Of a stretch of 47,022 nucleotides of DNA, positions 34,495 to 42,580 are shown in pieces. The translations under genes were made by a program, and so were the position numbers. Positions within the stretch are counted from its first letter, which is position 1. The number at the start of each line of letters is the position of its first letter. The notes beneath the pieces were generated by a model. The model was not told the origin of the DNA, made no database searches, and saw only the letters and a program-made list of their open reading frames with translations. This DNA comes from Bacillota bacterium (GTDB taxonomy: Bacteria > Bacillota > Clostridia > Lachnospirales > Lachnospiraceae): assembly GCA_023663285.1 (NCBI GenBank), contig JAMPHT010000021.1, forward strand, positions 1 to 47,022, written 5' to 3'.

Positions 34495-35790
34495 ATGAAA
34501 AAGAAACTGCTCAGCGCCGCGCTTGTAGCGGCAATGACGGCAGCCATGCTGACCGGCTGCGGAGACGGCGATTCCGGAAAGTCCGGTTCGGGGGATGTGA
34601 CCCTGAAGTGGGCGATCTGGGATGAGTCTACCACCCAGTACTGGGGAGACATCAAGAAGGCGTATGAGGATTCCCATCCCGGCGTCACCATTGAGATGGT
34701 CGATCTGGGCTCCACCGATTACATGACGGTTCTTGCAACCGAGCTTTCCGGCGAGGGCTCCGACTTTGACGTTGTTACCATCAAGGACGTTCCCGGATAT
34801 GCTACGCTGGTTCAGAAGGGTTCCATTATTGCGCTGGATGATTACATATCAAAGGATAAGGTCGATCTGGCTAAATTTGCCGGGGCTACCGATCAGGTGC
34901 TGGTGGACGGCAAGCTGTATGAGCTGCCCTTCAGAAATGACTTCTGGGTGCTTTTCTATAACAAGGATCTGTTCGACAAGAAGGGTGTTGCTTATCCCAC
35001 CAACGACATGACATGGGAAGAGTACGATCTGCTTGCAAGACAGATGACGGATACCACCTTTGGTTCCCAGGTCTACGGCGGACATTACCATACCTGGAGA
35101 AGCTGTATCGGACTGATGTCCGTACTGGACGGCCAGCACACCATTCTGGACGGCAATTATGAGTTTATGAAGCCCTACTACGAGATGGTCCTGGCACAGG
35201 AAAACGACGGCGTGGTAAGAAAGTACAGCGATTTGAAAACAGAGGGCCTGCATTATTCCGCAGCATTCTCCGGCGGAGACGTGGCTATGATGAATCAGGG
35301 CTCCTGGTTTATTGCGACACTTATCAGCAACTTAAAGAGCGGCGAGTATGATTCCAGCCTCTGCGGCAACTGGGGCATTGTAAAGTATCCTCACGCTGAA
35401 GGCGTGGAGCCCGGCTCCACTCTGGGAACCATTACCGGACTTTCCGTTACCTCTGCTTCCGATACCCCCGACGCGGCCTGGGAGTTTGTAAAGTGGGTAA
35501 GCGGTGAAGAGGGCGCGGCTGTTATGGCTTCCAGCGGTAACTTCCCTGCGATCATGACGGACGACGTGAAGAACGCCATCGCGTCTCTGGAGGGCTTCCC
35601 TCAGGACGACGCCAGCAAGGCTGCTCTGGACGTCTCCAATCTGTACCTGGAGGTTCCCTATGCGCCTAACGTATCCGAAATCAACTCTATTCTGGATTCC
35701 TATCACGGCTCCATCATGACCGGTGAGATGACCATCGACGAAGGCATTCAGGCTATGAACGAAGAGGTTCAGAAGGTTTTGAATCAGTAA
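34495..35790 (+). CDS. Sugar ABC transporter substrate-binding lipoprotein
   Basis: A 431-residue family 1 extracellular solute-binding protein that captures an oligosaccharide for the permeases encoded downstream. The signal peptide ends in lipobox MLTGC, with lipidated Cys22. The mature part has the typical VTLKWAIWDES start, then FDVVTIKDVPGYA, LPFRNDFWVLFYNKDLF, and MMNQGSWFIATL. The ribosome binding site AAGGAGGGTG is strong, as expected for a highly made component. A GC-rich hairpin after the gene may make its mRNA more abundant than that of the permeases. No ATPase gene is present in the locus; a shared MsmX-type ATPase elsewhere is expected. Confidence 0.95.
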   Translation: MKKKLLSAALVAAMTAAMLTGCGDGDSGKSGSGDVTLKWAIWDESTTQYWGDIKKAYEDSHPGVTIEMVDLGSTDYMTVLATELSGEGSDFDVVTIKDVPGYATLVQKGSIIALDDYISKDKVDLAKFAGATDQVLVDGKLYELPFRNDFWVLFYNKDLFDKKGVAYPTNDMTWEEYDLLARQMTDTTFGSQVYGGHYHTWRSCIGLMSVLDGQHTILDGNYEFMKPYYEMVLAQENDGVVRKYSDLKTEGLHYSAAFSGGDVAMMNQGSWFIATLISNLKSGEYDSSLCGNWGIVKYPHAEGVEPGSTLGTITGLSVTSASDTPDAAWEFVKWVSGEEGAAVMASSGNFPAIMTDDVKNAIASLEGFPQDDASKAALDVSNLYLEVPYAPNVSEINSILDSYHGSIMTGEMTIDEGIQAMNEEVQKVLNQ

Positions 35791-35796
35791 TCATGG

Positions 35797-35835
35797 GGGC
35801 CTCACCAGACGGTCTATTGGCCGCCGGTGAGGCCC
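35797..35835 (+). other. Intra-operon hairpin between binding protein and permease genes
   Basis: GGGCCTCACC (35797-35806) pairs perfectly with GGTGAGGCCC (35826-35835), followed by ATTTTATG. The T-run is short, so it may act as a partial terminator or as a 3' stabiliser for the binding-protein message. Confidence 0.7.
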
Positions 35836-35877
35836 ATTTTATGTAAATAACTCCGTTTTGGAAAGGAGAATGATCGT

Positions 35878-36942
35878 ATGCCGAAGATGGACGCAGCACA
35901 GAAGGCTGTCAGGATTGACGGCCTGCAAAGTGAACTGACACAGCTGATCGTGGCGGTGAGAACAGAAAACGACAAAAAGAAAAAGCGTAAAATGCTGACG
36001 AAAATCGGTTCCCTGAACAGGCAGATCGACAAGATAAAGGCTGACAGGATCATCAGCCGGGAGACAAAAAGGGATCTGATCGCATATTCCTTTATTGCTC
36101 CGAATTTTATCGGCTTCTGCGTGTTCACTCTGATTCCCATCCTGTTTGCTTTCGGGCTTGCATTTTTGAAATGGGACGGAAGCAATCCTCTTGAGTGGGC
36201 GGGAATCAGCAACTTCCGGAGACTTGCGGGGGATACCTTTTTTAAGGCCGCATTGAAAAATACTATCATATATTGCGTGGGCACAGTGCCCCTTACCATG
36301 ATAGCCTCTCTGGCGCTGGCTATCGTATTGAATCAGAAAGTAAAGGGAAGGGGGATCTTCAGGACCCTGGCCTTTTTTCCATATGTAGCTTCCCTGGTGG
36401 CGATCACAGCCGTATGGAAGATGCTCTTCCACCCTTCCAAGGGACCCATCAACAGTATCCTGCTGAACAGCTTCGGCGTGGACCAGGATAAGCTGCCCCA
36501 GTGGTTTACCGGCGGACTGGTGCTGCTGTCCATGATCTTGTTCAGCGTGTGGAAGTACATGGGCTATTACATGGTGATCTACCTGGCGGGACTGCAGGGG
36601 ATCTCATCGGAGCTTTACGAGGCGGCAAGCCTGGACGGTGCGGGTACATGGGCAAAATTCCGATATGTGACCTGGCCCCAGCTGTCCTCCACCACATTCT
36701 TTGTGGTAGTCATGCTGACGATCAACTGCTTTAAGGTTTATGACATTGCTGTCATGCTGGCAGGCGGAGGAAGCGGCGAGCTTACCCTTTCCTCCACGGT
36801 GCTGGTGTACTATATTTATCAAAAAGCCTTTATCGACTGGGATCTGGGCTATTCCAGCTCCATTGCCATGGTGCTGTTTGTCATGGTGCTGATAGTGACT
36901 ATCATCCAGTTCTGGGGCCAGTCAAAGAAGGAGAAGGCGTAA
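35878..36942 (+). CDS. Sugar ABC transporter permease, MalF/UgpA type
   Basis: A 354-residue inner-membrane subunit with about six membrane segments. The coupling loop toward the ATPase is EAASLDGAGTWAKFRYVTWP near residues 245-264. The first 65 residues are a highly charged, probably coiled cytoplasmic extension (many Lys, Arg and Glu, including KKKKRK) that is not part of the permease core. The start at 35878 follows AAAGGAG. It forms the channel together with the second permease at 37751. The gene between them is an odd insertion described separately. Confidence 0.93.
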   Translation: MPKMDAAQKAVRIDGLQSELTQLIVAVRTENDKKKKRKMLTKIGSLNRQIDKIKADRIISRETKRDLIAYSFIAPNFIGFCVFTLIPILFAFGLAFLKWDGSNPLEWAGISNFRRLAGDTFFKAALKNTIIYCVGTVPLTMIASLALAIVLNQKVKGRGIFRTLAFFPYVASLVAITAVWKMLFHPSKGPINSILLNSFGVDQDKLPQWFTGGLVLLSMILFSVWKYMGYYMVIYLAGLQGISSELYEAASLDGAGTWAKFRYVTWPQLSSTTFFVVVMLTINCFKVYDIAVMLAGGGSGELTLSSTVLVYYIYQKAFIDWDLGYSSSIAMVLFVMVLIVTIIQFWGQSKKEKA

Positions 36943-36944
36943 AA

Positions 36945-37736
36945 ATGATAGTATCCTTAAAGGTGATCGATAAATTTGACAACACCATCTGCGTGGGCAG
37001 CGGCGAGGACTTTGTGGATCTGGTATGTATGCGCGCCTACCAGGAGGGGGACAGGATAGAGCTTACAGCCTCCGAGAAGGACTGTTATCTCAAATGGCAG
37101 GTAGATGATGCGCTGGGCGCGGCCTTTGTGTATATTACCGAAAAGACGGTATCCTACGCCATCCCTTTTGGTGAGAAGCGGATCAGCTGTTCTCCCAAGG
37201 TATTCAGCGGAGATCGGCATTATATTTATGTGGAGGCGGCCAGGCAGGATGAGATCGAGGCTTATCGGAATCTGGCGCTGAACCCTGCGGATCAGCACTG
37301 TGACGTCCCCTGTTATCCCCATGCCACGGCAAACGTGGAGACCAGAGGGGAGTCCGTGTTCGCGGCGAAGAACGCCATTGACGGCGTGCGGGCGAACCTG
37401 TCCCACGGACAATGGCCGTATCAGTCCTGGGGCGTCAACCGGCAGGACGACGCGGTGATGAAGGTGGAATTCGGGCGAAAGGTCAGAACAGGCAGGGTAG
37501 TGCTTTACACCCGCTCGGATTTTCCTCATGACAACTGGTGGAGTCAGGTGACATTAAGCTTTTCGGACGGCAGCAGCATTGATTTTCCCATGGAAAGATC
37601 CAGCAGGGGCCATGTGCTCACTTTCCCGGAGAAGGAGATCACATGGATAGAGCTGGGCAGTCTGATAAAAGCGGACGATCCTTCACCCTTTCCGGCGCTT
37701 AGCCAGATAGAGGTGTACGGATTCAATGTGTTATAA
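36945..37736 (+). CDS. Unidentified protein with F5/8 type C-like carbohydrate-binding domain
   Basis: A 263-residue protein with no signal peptide or membrane segment, so apparently cytoplasmic. Residues about 1-105 form a beta-rich region I do not recognise. Residues about 110-262 look like a galactose-binding (F5/8 type C) beta sandwich: NLALNPADQ at its start, AKNAIDG in the middle, VMKVEFGRKVRTGRVVLYTR, and ALSQIEVYG at the end. It starts two bases after the first permease stop and ends 14 bases before the second permease, so it is firmly within the operon. Sugar binding is inferred from the fold. A role in sensing or handling imported sugar is possible but not shown. Confidence 0.72.
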   Translation: MIVSLKVIDKFDNTICVGSGEDFVDLVCMRAYQEGDRIELTASEKDCYLKWQVDDALGAAFVYITEKTVSYAIPFGEKRISCSPKVFSGDRHYIYVEAARQDEIEAYRNLALNPADQHCDVPCYPHATANVETRGESVFAAKNAIDGVRANLSHGQWPYQSWGVNRQDDAVMKVEFGRKVRTGRVVLYTRSDFPHDNWWSQVTLSFSDGSSIDFPMERSSRGHVLTFPEKEITWIELGSLIKADDPSPFPALSQIEVYGFNVL

Positions 37737-37750
37737 AAAGGAGGAGCAAT

Positions 37751-38590
37751 ATGAAATCAGCACATACGAAAGCGGTTGTGGGCAAAGTGATCGTATATAT
37801 TATTTTGATTTTGATTGCTGCCGTCATGGTGGTTCCTTTCCTGTGGATGCTGTCGGCGTCCGTCAAGAGCGACAGGGAAGTATTTCAGATGAATCCCTTT
37901 GTGTGGATTCCGGAAGTGCCAAGGTGGAGCAATTATTCCAATATCTGGACAAAGATCCCCTTTGCCAGATTTGTGGGAAATACAGTATTTCTGACGATCG
38001 TGGTCACCCTTTTGCAGCTGTTGACCAGCAGCTTTGCGGCATATTCCTTTGCCAAGCTGAATTTCCGGCATAAGAACGGGCTGTTCCTGGCCTACATTGC
38101 GACCATCGCCATGCCCTGGCAGGTATACATGGTGCCGCAGTTCATCATGATGCGGAAGATGGGGCTGAACGACAAGCTGACGGCGATCATCTGTCTCCAG
38201 GCATTCTCGGCATTCGGCGTGTTTATGATGAAGCAGTTTTATGAAGGGATACCGGACGATTTGTGCGAGGCCGCCAGGATAGACGGCATGAGCGAGTACA
38301 AGATATATGCAAGTATCATGCTGCCCCTGTCGAAGCCGGCCCTGTCCACACTGACCATATTTACCTTTGTGGCCACCTGGAATGATTATCTGGGACCCCT
38401 GATCTATCTGAAATCCCAGAACAAAAAGACCATTCAGCTGGGGCTGAAAATGTTCATCAGCCAGTATTCCTCGGATTACGGCCTGATCATGGCGGGTTCC
38501 GTGCTGTCCCTGATACCGGTGCTGATCGTGTTCCTGATCCTGCAGAAGTATTTTGTGGAGGGCGTTGCGGCCACGGGGTTGAAGGGATAG
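37751..38590 (+). CDS. Sugar ABC transporter permease, MalG/UgpE type
   Basis: A 279-residue inner-membrane subunit with about six membrane segments. It has the MalG-type opening VPFLWMLSASVKSDREVF and the coupling loop EAARIDGMSEYKIYASIMLP near residues 180-200. The end EGVAATGLKG is typical for the family. The ribosome binding site AAAGGAGGAG is strong. It is the last gene of the importer operon and is followed by an intrinsic terminator. Confidence 0.95.
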   Translation: MKSAHTKAVVGKVIVYIILILIAAVMVVPFLWMLSASVKSDREVFQMNPFVWIPEVPRWSNYSNIWTKIPFARFVGNTVFLTIVVTLLQLLTSSFAAYSFAKLNFRHKNGLFLAYIATIAMPWQVYMVPQFIMMRKMGLNDKLTAIICLQAFSAFGVFMMKQFYEGIPDDLCEAARIDGMSEYKIYASIMLPLSKPALSTLTIFTFVATWNDYLGPLIYLKSQNKKTIQLGLKMFISQYSSDYGLIMAGSVLSLIPVLIVFLILQKYFVEGVAATGLKG

Positions 38591-38626
38591 GCGGCAAGCG
38601 ACAGGTTTTCGATTGGAAAGAGTAAC

Positions 38627-38672
38627 GGTACATAGAGCGTCATAGGACGGCGCTTTATGTACCGGTTTTTTA
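38627..38672 (+). terminator. Intrinsic terminator of the sugar importer operon
   Basis: GGTACATAGAGCG (38627-38639) pairs with CGCTTTATGTACC (38651-38663), with one G-U pair, and is followed by six T within 38666-38672. Confidence 0.88.
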
Positions 38673-38674
38673 TC

Positions 38675-38860
38675 TAATAGGAAATTCCTGTGGAATTTCC
38701 GTATGAAATAACGAGTTTGCGAAGCAAATCTCGCAAGCGGACAACGTCCGCTTTTTTCCCGCGAGGGTCACATACCCATGCGCTTTTAAGCACATTGTGC
38801 TCTGCAGCGTTGCGGGTGTGACGGCTATTGAGAGCCTTGAAAAGCGACAGCAAAATATGT
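38675..38860. repeat. Cluster of small inverted repeats, possible structured RNA or repeat element
   Basis: At least five short hairpins follow one another without a gene. They are GGAAATTCC/GGAATTTCC (38680-38700), an imperfect GAGTTTGC/GCAAATCTC (38713-38732), and AAGCGGAC/GTCCGCTT with T-run (38735-38757, terminator-like). GGGT/ACCC (about 38765-38777) and AGCACA/TGTGCT follow. The AAGCGGAC hairpin could end a plus-strand RNA. No protein start with a ribosome binding site is seen here. The TTCCCGCGAG stretch is also found near 30736-30745. Confidence 0.45.
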
Positions 38861-38927
38861 AGAAGATTTGCGGATAATTTGACATCAAAACACTTGCTCT
38901 TTTGGTTAACAAATGATAAAATAAACA

Positions 38928-38933
38928 TATAAT
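38928..38933 (+). promoter_or_regulatory. Likely -10 box of the chemoreceptor gene
   Basis: A perfect TATAAT stands 45 bases before the start codon. The -35 region is weak (GTTAAC at 17 bases or TTGGTT at 20 bases). It does not resemble a flagellar sigma-28 promoter. Confidence 0.45.
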
Positions 38934-38978
38934 TGTCTCTACATATACAAAAAATTATTACAAAATAAGGGGGCACAA

Positions 38979-40697
38979 ATGAAAACAGAAGGAAAGATGA
39001 GGTTTAGTGTTCGGGTAAGATTGATTGCCATGATGATCGTACCGGCGTTATTTATTTCGGTGGTACTGACGTTTTACGCAATGTATTCTCTGTCAAGCGG
39101 GCTGAAGAATCAGTCTCTGGAAGGCTTGGGTCTGCTGGCGCAGTCCCTGAAGAGCTCTTACAGCACCATGGAGGGTGACTGGCGGCTGGACGAGGATCTG
39201 CAGCTCTGGAAGGGCGAGGAGAATCTCACCGCTCTTATGGATGAGATTGACACCTATGTGGAGGGAAGCGATGCGGACGTGACCATCTGCTACGGCAAGA
39301 CCAGAAGGTTGACCTCCCTCAGGGACAGCGGCACCGGCGAGCGCATCCTGGGTACGGACATTTCCGACGAGGTCTGGGCGACGGTACAGAGGGGCGAGAA
39401 GTACGAGACTACTGACATTGTCATCAACGGTCTGCCGTATGTAGCCGTTTATATTCCACTGGAGGATCTTTCCGGTAAGGTCATCGGCGTTGTGTTTGCG
39501 GGAGAGCCTCTGACAGATGTGAATGCGTTTATTTCCCAGAAGGTATTCAGTGTTCTGGGTATCGCTGTGGTGATGCTGCTTATTGTATGCGGGCTGGGTA
39601 TCGTTGTGGCAAACAGTATGACCAACGGTATCGTGCGGGCAAAGAATGCGGTAGAGGTCCTGGCTTCCGGCGATCTGGGAGCAAAGGTAGATCAGAGAGT
39701 GCTGAACCGCACCGATGAGATCGGTGATATGGGAAGATCCGTGAAGGGTCTGAAAGATAAGCTGAACACCATTGTTGGCAATCTGCAAAGGACTGCCGGC
39801 ACTCTGTTTGAGGCGGGCAACGGCCTGGAGGATATGGCAAAGCAGTGCAGCAATACAACGGATGATGTGAGCCGCGCCGTGGAGGAGATCTCCAAGGGCG
39901 CCGTATCCCAGGCGGAGGAGATCCAGAATGCCTCCAATGAGATCGTGGCCATGGGCGAGGTGATAGAAGATATCGTAGAAAACGTAAACGATCTGACGGA
40001 GGCTTCCGACGCCATGAGCAGGGCGGGCAATGAGTCTACGGAAACCATGCAGAATCTCAGCGAGTCCAATGACAGGACCTCCGGCGCTATCGGCAATATC
40101 GGCAATCAGATCCGCCTGACGGACGAATCCATCAAGCAGATCAGCCAGGCTACAGAGCTTATCACCTCCATTGCGTCCCAGACCAATCTGCTGTCCCTGA
40201 ACGCCTCCATCGAGTCGGCGAGGGCAGGCGAGGCAGGAAGAGGCTTTGCGGTGGTTGCTACAGAGATCCAGAAGCTGGCGGTGCAGTCCAACGACGCTGC
40301 TGTTGAGATCCAGCAGATCATCGGCAACCTGATGAACGAGTCCCAGCGGACCATGGATGAGATGAAGGAAGCGGAAGTCCTGATGCGGGAGCAGCAGGAG
40401 AAGCTGAACGATACAAAGGAGAAGTTCGGCGAGGTGAGCACCGGGATCGATGTTTCCAGGGAAGGCACCCAGCAGATCCGCGTATGCGCGGATTCCTGCA
40501 ACAGTGCGAGGGCTTCCGTTATTGACGTGATCTCCAACCTGTCCGCGATCTCGGAGGAGAATGCGGCTTCGGCTGAAGAGACCACGGCTTCCATGCAGGA
40601 GCTGAATGCCACCATCAACCTGTTGTCCGAAGAAGCGACAAAGCTGAAGGAGATCTCCACGTCCTTGAATGAGGAAATGAAGTTCTTTAAGATGTAA
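38979..40697 (+). CDS. Methyl-accepting chemotaxis protein with Cache-type sensor
   Basis: A 572-residue transmembrane receptor that controls CheA. The first membrane segment (about 14-36) is followed by a periplasmic-side Cache-like domain (40-190) with [12 protein letters not shown] and [24 protein letters not shown]. The second membrane segment is about 191-212, and HAMP about 213-265. The signalling coiled coil has its conserved tip in [30 protein letters not shown]. No C-terminal CheR-tether pentapeptide is seen. It ends 58 bases before mecA, and the two could be cotranscribed. No flagellar or che genes are nearby. The ligand could be the sugar imported by the adjacent ABC system, which is only an inference from position. 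Confidence 0.94.
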   Translation: MKTEGKMRFSVRVRLIAMMIVPALFISVVLTFYAMYSLSSGLKNQSLEGLGLLAQSLKSSYSTMEGDWRLDEDLQLWKGEENLTALMDEIDTYVEGSDADVTICYGKTRRLTSLRDSGTGERILGTDISDEVWATVQRGEKYETTDIVINGLPYVAVYIPLEDLSGKVIGVVFAGEPLTDVNAFISQKVFSVLGIAVVMLLIVCGLGIVVANSMTNGIVRAKNAVEVLASGDLGAKVDQRVLNRTDEIGDMGRSVKGLKDKLNTIVGNLQRTAGTLFEAGNGLEDMAKQCSNTTDDVSRAVEEISKGAVSQAEEIQNASNEIVAMGEVIEDIVENVNDLTEASDAMSRAGNESTETMQNLSESNDRTSGAIGNIGNQIRLTDESIKQISQATELITSIASQTNLLSLNASIESARAGEAGRGFAVVATEIQKLAVQSNDAAVEIQQIIGNLMNESQRTMDEMKEAEVLMREQQEKLNDTKEKFGEVSTGIDVSREGTQQIRVCADSCNSARASVIDVISNLSAISEENAASAEETTASMQELNATINLLSEEATKLKEISTSLNEEMKFFKM

Positions 40698-40755
40698 GTT
40701 GGCTTTGGAATCGTGTGATCACGCAGAGCGAAATCATGAGAGTTAAGGTGTAGAA

Positions 40756-41445
40756 ATGAGGATAGAGCGTGTAGATGAAAAAACAGTAAAATGCTTTTTA
40801 TCCAATGAAGAATTGGAAGAGTATGACATTGACTATAAGGATTTTATCATGCGCAGTGAGAAGGCAAAGGAGCTTGTTCAGGAGATCATTGAACAGGCCG
40901 CCGAGGAGGTGGGCTATACGCCTCCCAGATTTGCCTTTGATCTGCAGATCATGATGGTGGCTGACCAGGGTCTTGTTCTGACCTTTTCCGACAGGGATCC
41001 GGATGTGAATGACAGCAACCAGCTGATAGAATGCCTGAAGGAAATGAAGCGTATTCTGCAGAAAACGCGGGAGGCCACCGAACAGATGGCGCCTGCGGAC
41101 ACAGCGCCCGGCCAGGCGCAGAAAAAGAGGGCAAAGCAGGAGCCGCCTGTAGACAGGCCGGAGGATGCGGTGTTTATGTTTTCCAGTCTTTACGACGTTA
41201 TGGATTATGCCGCTGCCCTGCCCGGAAATCTGCGGGTGGAGAGCGCTCTGTATGAATGGGAGGATTCTTATTATCTGTATATACAGAGAGGGCACGCCGC
41301 TTATGAGAGGTACAGCAGAGCCTGTATCGAGGCGCTGGAGTTTGCCACGCTGTATGCGGCGGATGAGACCAGGATACTGCGGCTGAAGGAACATGGGACC
41401 TGTCTGATCGCGGAGAAGGCAATCAGGAAGCTGAGAGCAGGGTGA
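40756..41445 (+). CDS. mecA: MecA-family adaptor protein
   Basis: A 229-residue adaptor expected to bring substrates to the ClpC/ClpP protease. The N-terminal substrate-binding part starts MRIERVDEKTVKCFLS and continues with ELEEYDIDYKDF. A charged, low-complexity linker (about 110-135, rich in Ala, Gln and Lys) leads to the C-terminal ClpC-binding domain with DAVFMFSSLYDVMDYAA. Length and layout fit the family. The targets in this organism are unknown. A terminator follows the gene. Confidence 0.9.
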   Translation: MRIERVDEKTVKCFLSNEELEEYDIDYKDFIMRSEKAKELVQEIIEQAAEEVGYTPPRFAFDLQIMMVADQGLVLTFSDRDPDVNDSNQLIECLKEMKRILQKTREATEQMAPADTAPGQAQKKRAKQEPPVDRPEDAVFMFSSLYDVMDYAAALPGNLRVESALYEWEDSYYLYIQRGHAAYERYSRACIEALEFATLYAADETRILRLKEHGTCLIAEKAIRKLRAG

Positions 41446-41485
41446 AGCTTTTATCCTGCATCTGATATTTATACCTGAGTTTACA

Positions 41486-41517
41486 CCCCCGGCAGTCTTT
41501 TGAGGCGCTGCCGGGGG
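41486..41517 (+). terminator. Intrinsic terminator after mecA
   Basis: CCCCCGGCAG (41486-41495) pairs perfectly with CTGCCGGGGG (41508-41517) and is followed by TATATTTAT. The T-rich tail is broken, but the ten-base GC-rich stem is strong. Confidence 0.8.
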
Positions 41518-41544
41518 TATATTTATAACAAGTAGATCGTTTTG

Positions 41545-41856
41545 TTATATAAATTTCACGGCGGTGCCGTAGGCAATGACCTCCGCTGCGCCGGACATAA
41601 CGGAAGAGGTGCCGTAGCGGATATTGATCACGGCGTCTGCGCCCATTTCTTCAGCCTCGTCCACCATACGCTTGATGGCGATCTGCCTTGCCTCGTTCAG
41701 CATCTGAGTATAGCTCACCAGCTCGCCGCCCACCAGGGTTTTCATGGCAGCCATAAAGTCACGGCCTACGTTTTTTGTGTGTACCACTGTTCCCTTCACG
41801 ATGCCAAGGGCTTCAAGCTCTCTTCCGGGTACATAGTCAATATTTAGAAGCTTCAT
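41545..41856 (-). CDS. YbjQ-family (UPF0145, heavy-metal-binding-like) protein
   Basis: A 103-residue protein of the YbjQ family, whose members form pentameric rings; the biochemical role is not established. Family blocks are VPGRELEALGIVKGTVV, GRDFMAAMKTLVGGELVSYT, EAEEMGADAVINIRYGTS and EVIAYGTAVKF. The start at 41856 follows GGAGGAG. It overlaps the end of the merR-type gene by 20 bases, so the two are made together. The metal-binding label comes from the family name and is not evident from residues. Confidence 0.9.
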   Translation of the reverse strand: MKLLNIDYVPGRELEALGIVKGTVVHTKNVGRDFMAAMKTLVGGELVSYTQMLNEARQIAIKRMVDEAEEMGADAVINIRYGTSSVMSGAAEVIAYGTAVKFI

Positions 41857-42484
41857 CCATTTCTCCTCCTTCAATTTCTCTGAAGCGCTCCCACAGCACA
41901 AAAAGTGTGCAGACGATCAGTACCGTGGGAATTGCCGTCAATATTACGGCAGGTATCACAGGCATCGCTGTGGCTATGATACCCCAGATAGTGCTGGCCA
42001 GGCATCCTGACATCAGCAGGATAAAAAGTCCCGCTCCGATGAAGGCACCCCTCTTTCGCTCCCGTCTGTCTTTTTCGCGGACATTCATAAATTTTGTACC
42101 TCCTTTCTCTATGTTGTCCATCTCCCGGAGGAGCTCTTCGATGGGAAGGTTTTCCAGTGCGGCATCTTCCGTGTGTTCCGTAAGAAGGCTTCTGCAAAAA
42201 TTCTCCGCCGCCTCCAGATTTCGCCGCCGCCGCTTTAAGGTGATGAGCTGGCGTTCCAGGCAGTCTGCAAAGGTCTGGCTGCCATTCTGCAGGCGCTTGA
42301 TTTCCTCAATGGGAATGTCCAGCCTGCGGAGCAGCTTGATCTGCTGCAATACCCTGACGTCCTCCGGGGAGTAATCCCGGTAACCGTTGGGGCTGCGGGA
42401 GGGGGTCAGAAGCCCTTCCTGCTCATAGAAGCGAATATTCTTTTTGGTCATGCCGATAGCCTGTTCTACCTCGTTGATCTTCAT
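41837..42484 (-). CDS. MerR-family regulator with C-terminal membrane segments
   Basis: A 215-residue regulator. The N-terminal winged helix (1-70) has MKINEVEQAIGMTKKNIRFY, then YEQEGLLTPSRSPNGYRDYS and IKLLRRLDIPIEEI. A helical region follows (70-125). Two hydrophobic segments at about 146-170 and 174-198 would anchor it to the membrane, with a short acidic tail. The effector-binding cysteines of metal-sensing MerR proteins are not in an obvious pattern. It has its own promoter, which carries the dyad and 19-base spacer characteristic of MerR targets, so it is very likely autoregulated. The partner gene is ybjQ-like. Confidence 0.93.
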   Translation of the reverse strand: MKINEVEQAIGMTKKNIRFYEQEGLLTPSRSPNGYRDYSPEDVRVLQQIKLLRRLDIPIEEIKRLQNGSQTFADCLERQLITLKRRRRNLEAAENFCRSLLTEHTEDAALENLPIEELLREMDNIEKGGTKFMNVREKDRRERKRGAFIGAGLFILLMSGCLASTIWGIIATAMPVIPAVILTAIPTVLIVCTLFVLWERFREIEGGEMDEASKY

Positions 42485-42506
42485 AAGCCCTCCTTCTGAT
42501 GTTGTT

Positions 42507-42537
42507 ATTGTAACCCTTCCACAAGGTGGAAGGTCAA
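42507..42537 (-). promoter_or_regulatory. MerR-type promoter with 19-base spacer and dyad operator
   Basis: On the minus strand TTGACC (42537-42532) and TACAAT (42512-42507) are separated by exactly 19 bases. The spacer is filled by the dyad CCTTCCAC/GTGGAAGG (42515-42522 and 42526-42533). The long spacer and central dyad are the hallmark of promoters that MerR proteins activate by DNA distortion. The merR-type start codon is 22 bases downstream of the -10 box. Confidence 0.85.
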
Positions 42538-42544
42538 CAGGTTT

Positions 42545-42577
42545 TAAAAAAATATCCCGCTGAAAGCAGCGGGATAT
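42545..42577 (-). terminator. Intrinsic terminator of the ABC exporter operon
   Basis: ATATCCCGCTG (42552-42562) pairs perfectly with CAGCGGGATAT (42567-42577) around a four-base loop. Read on the minus strand it is followed by seven T. It lies four bases after the exporter stop codon. Confidence 0.93.
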
Positions 42578-42580
42578 CTG

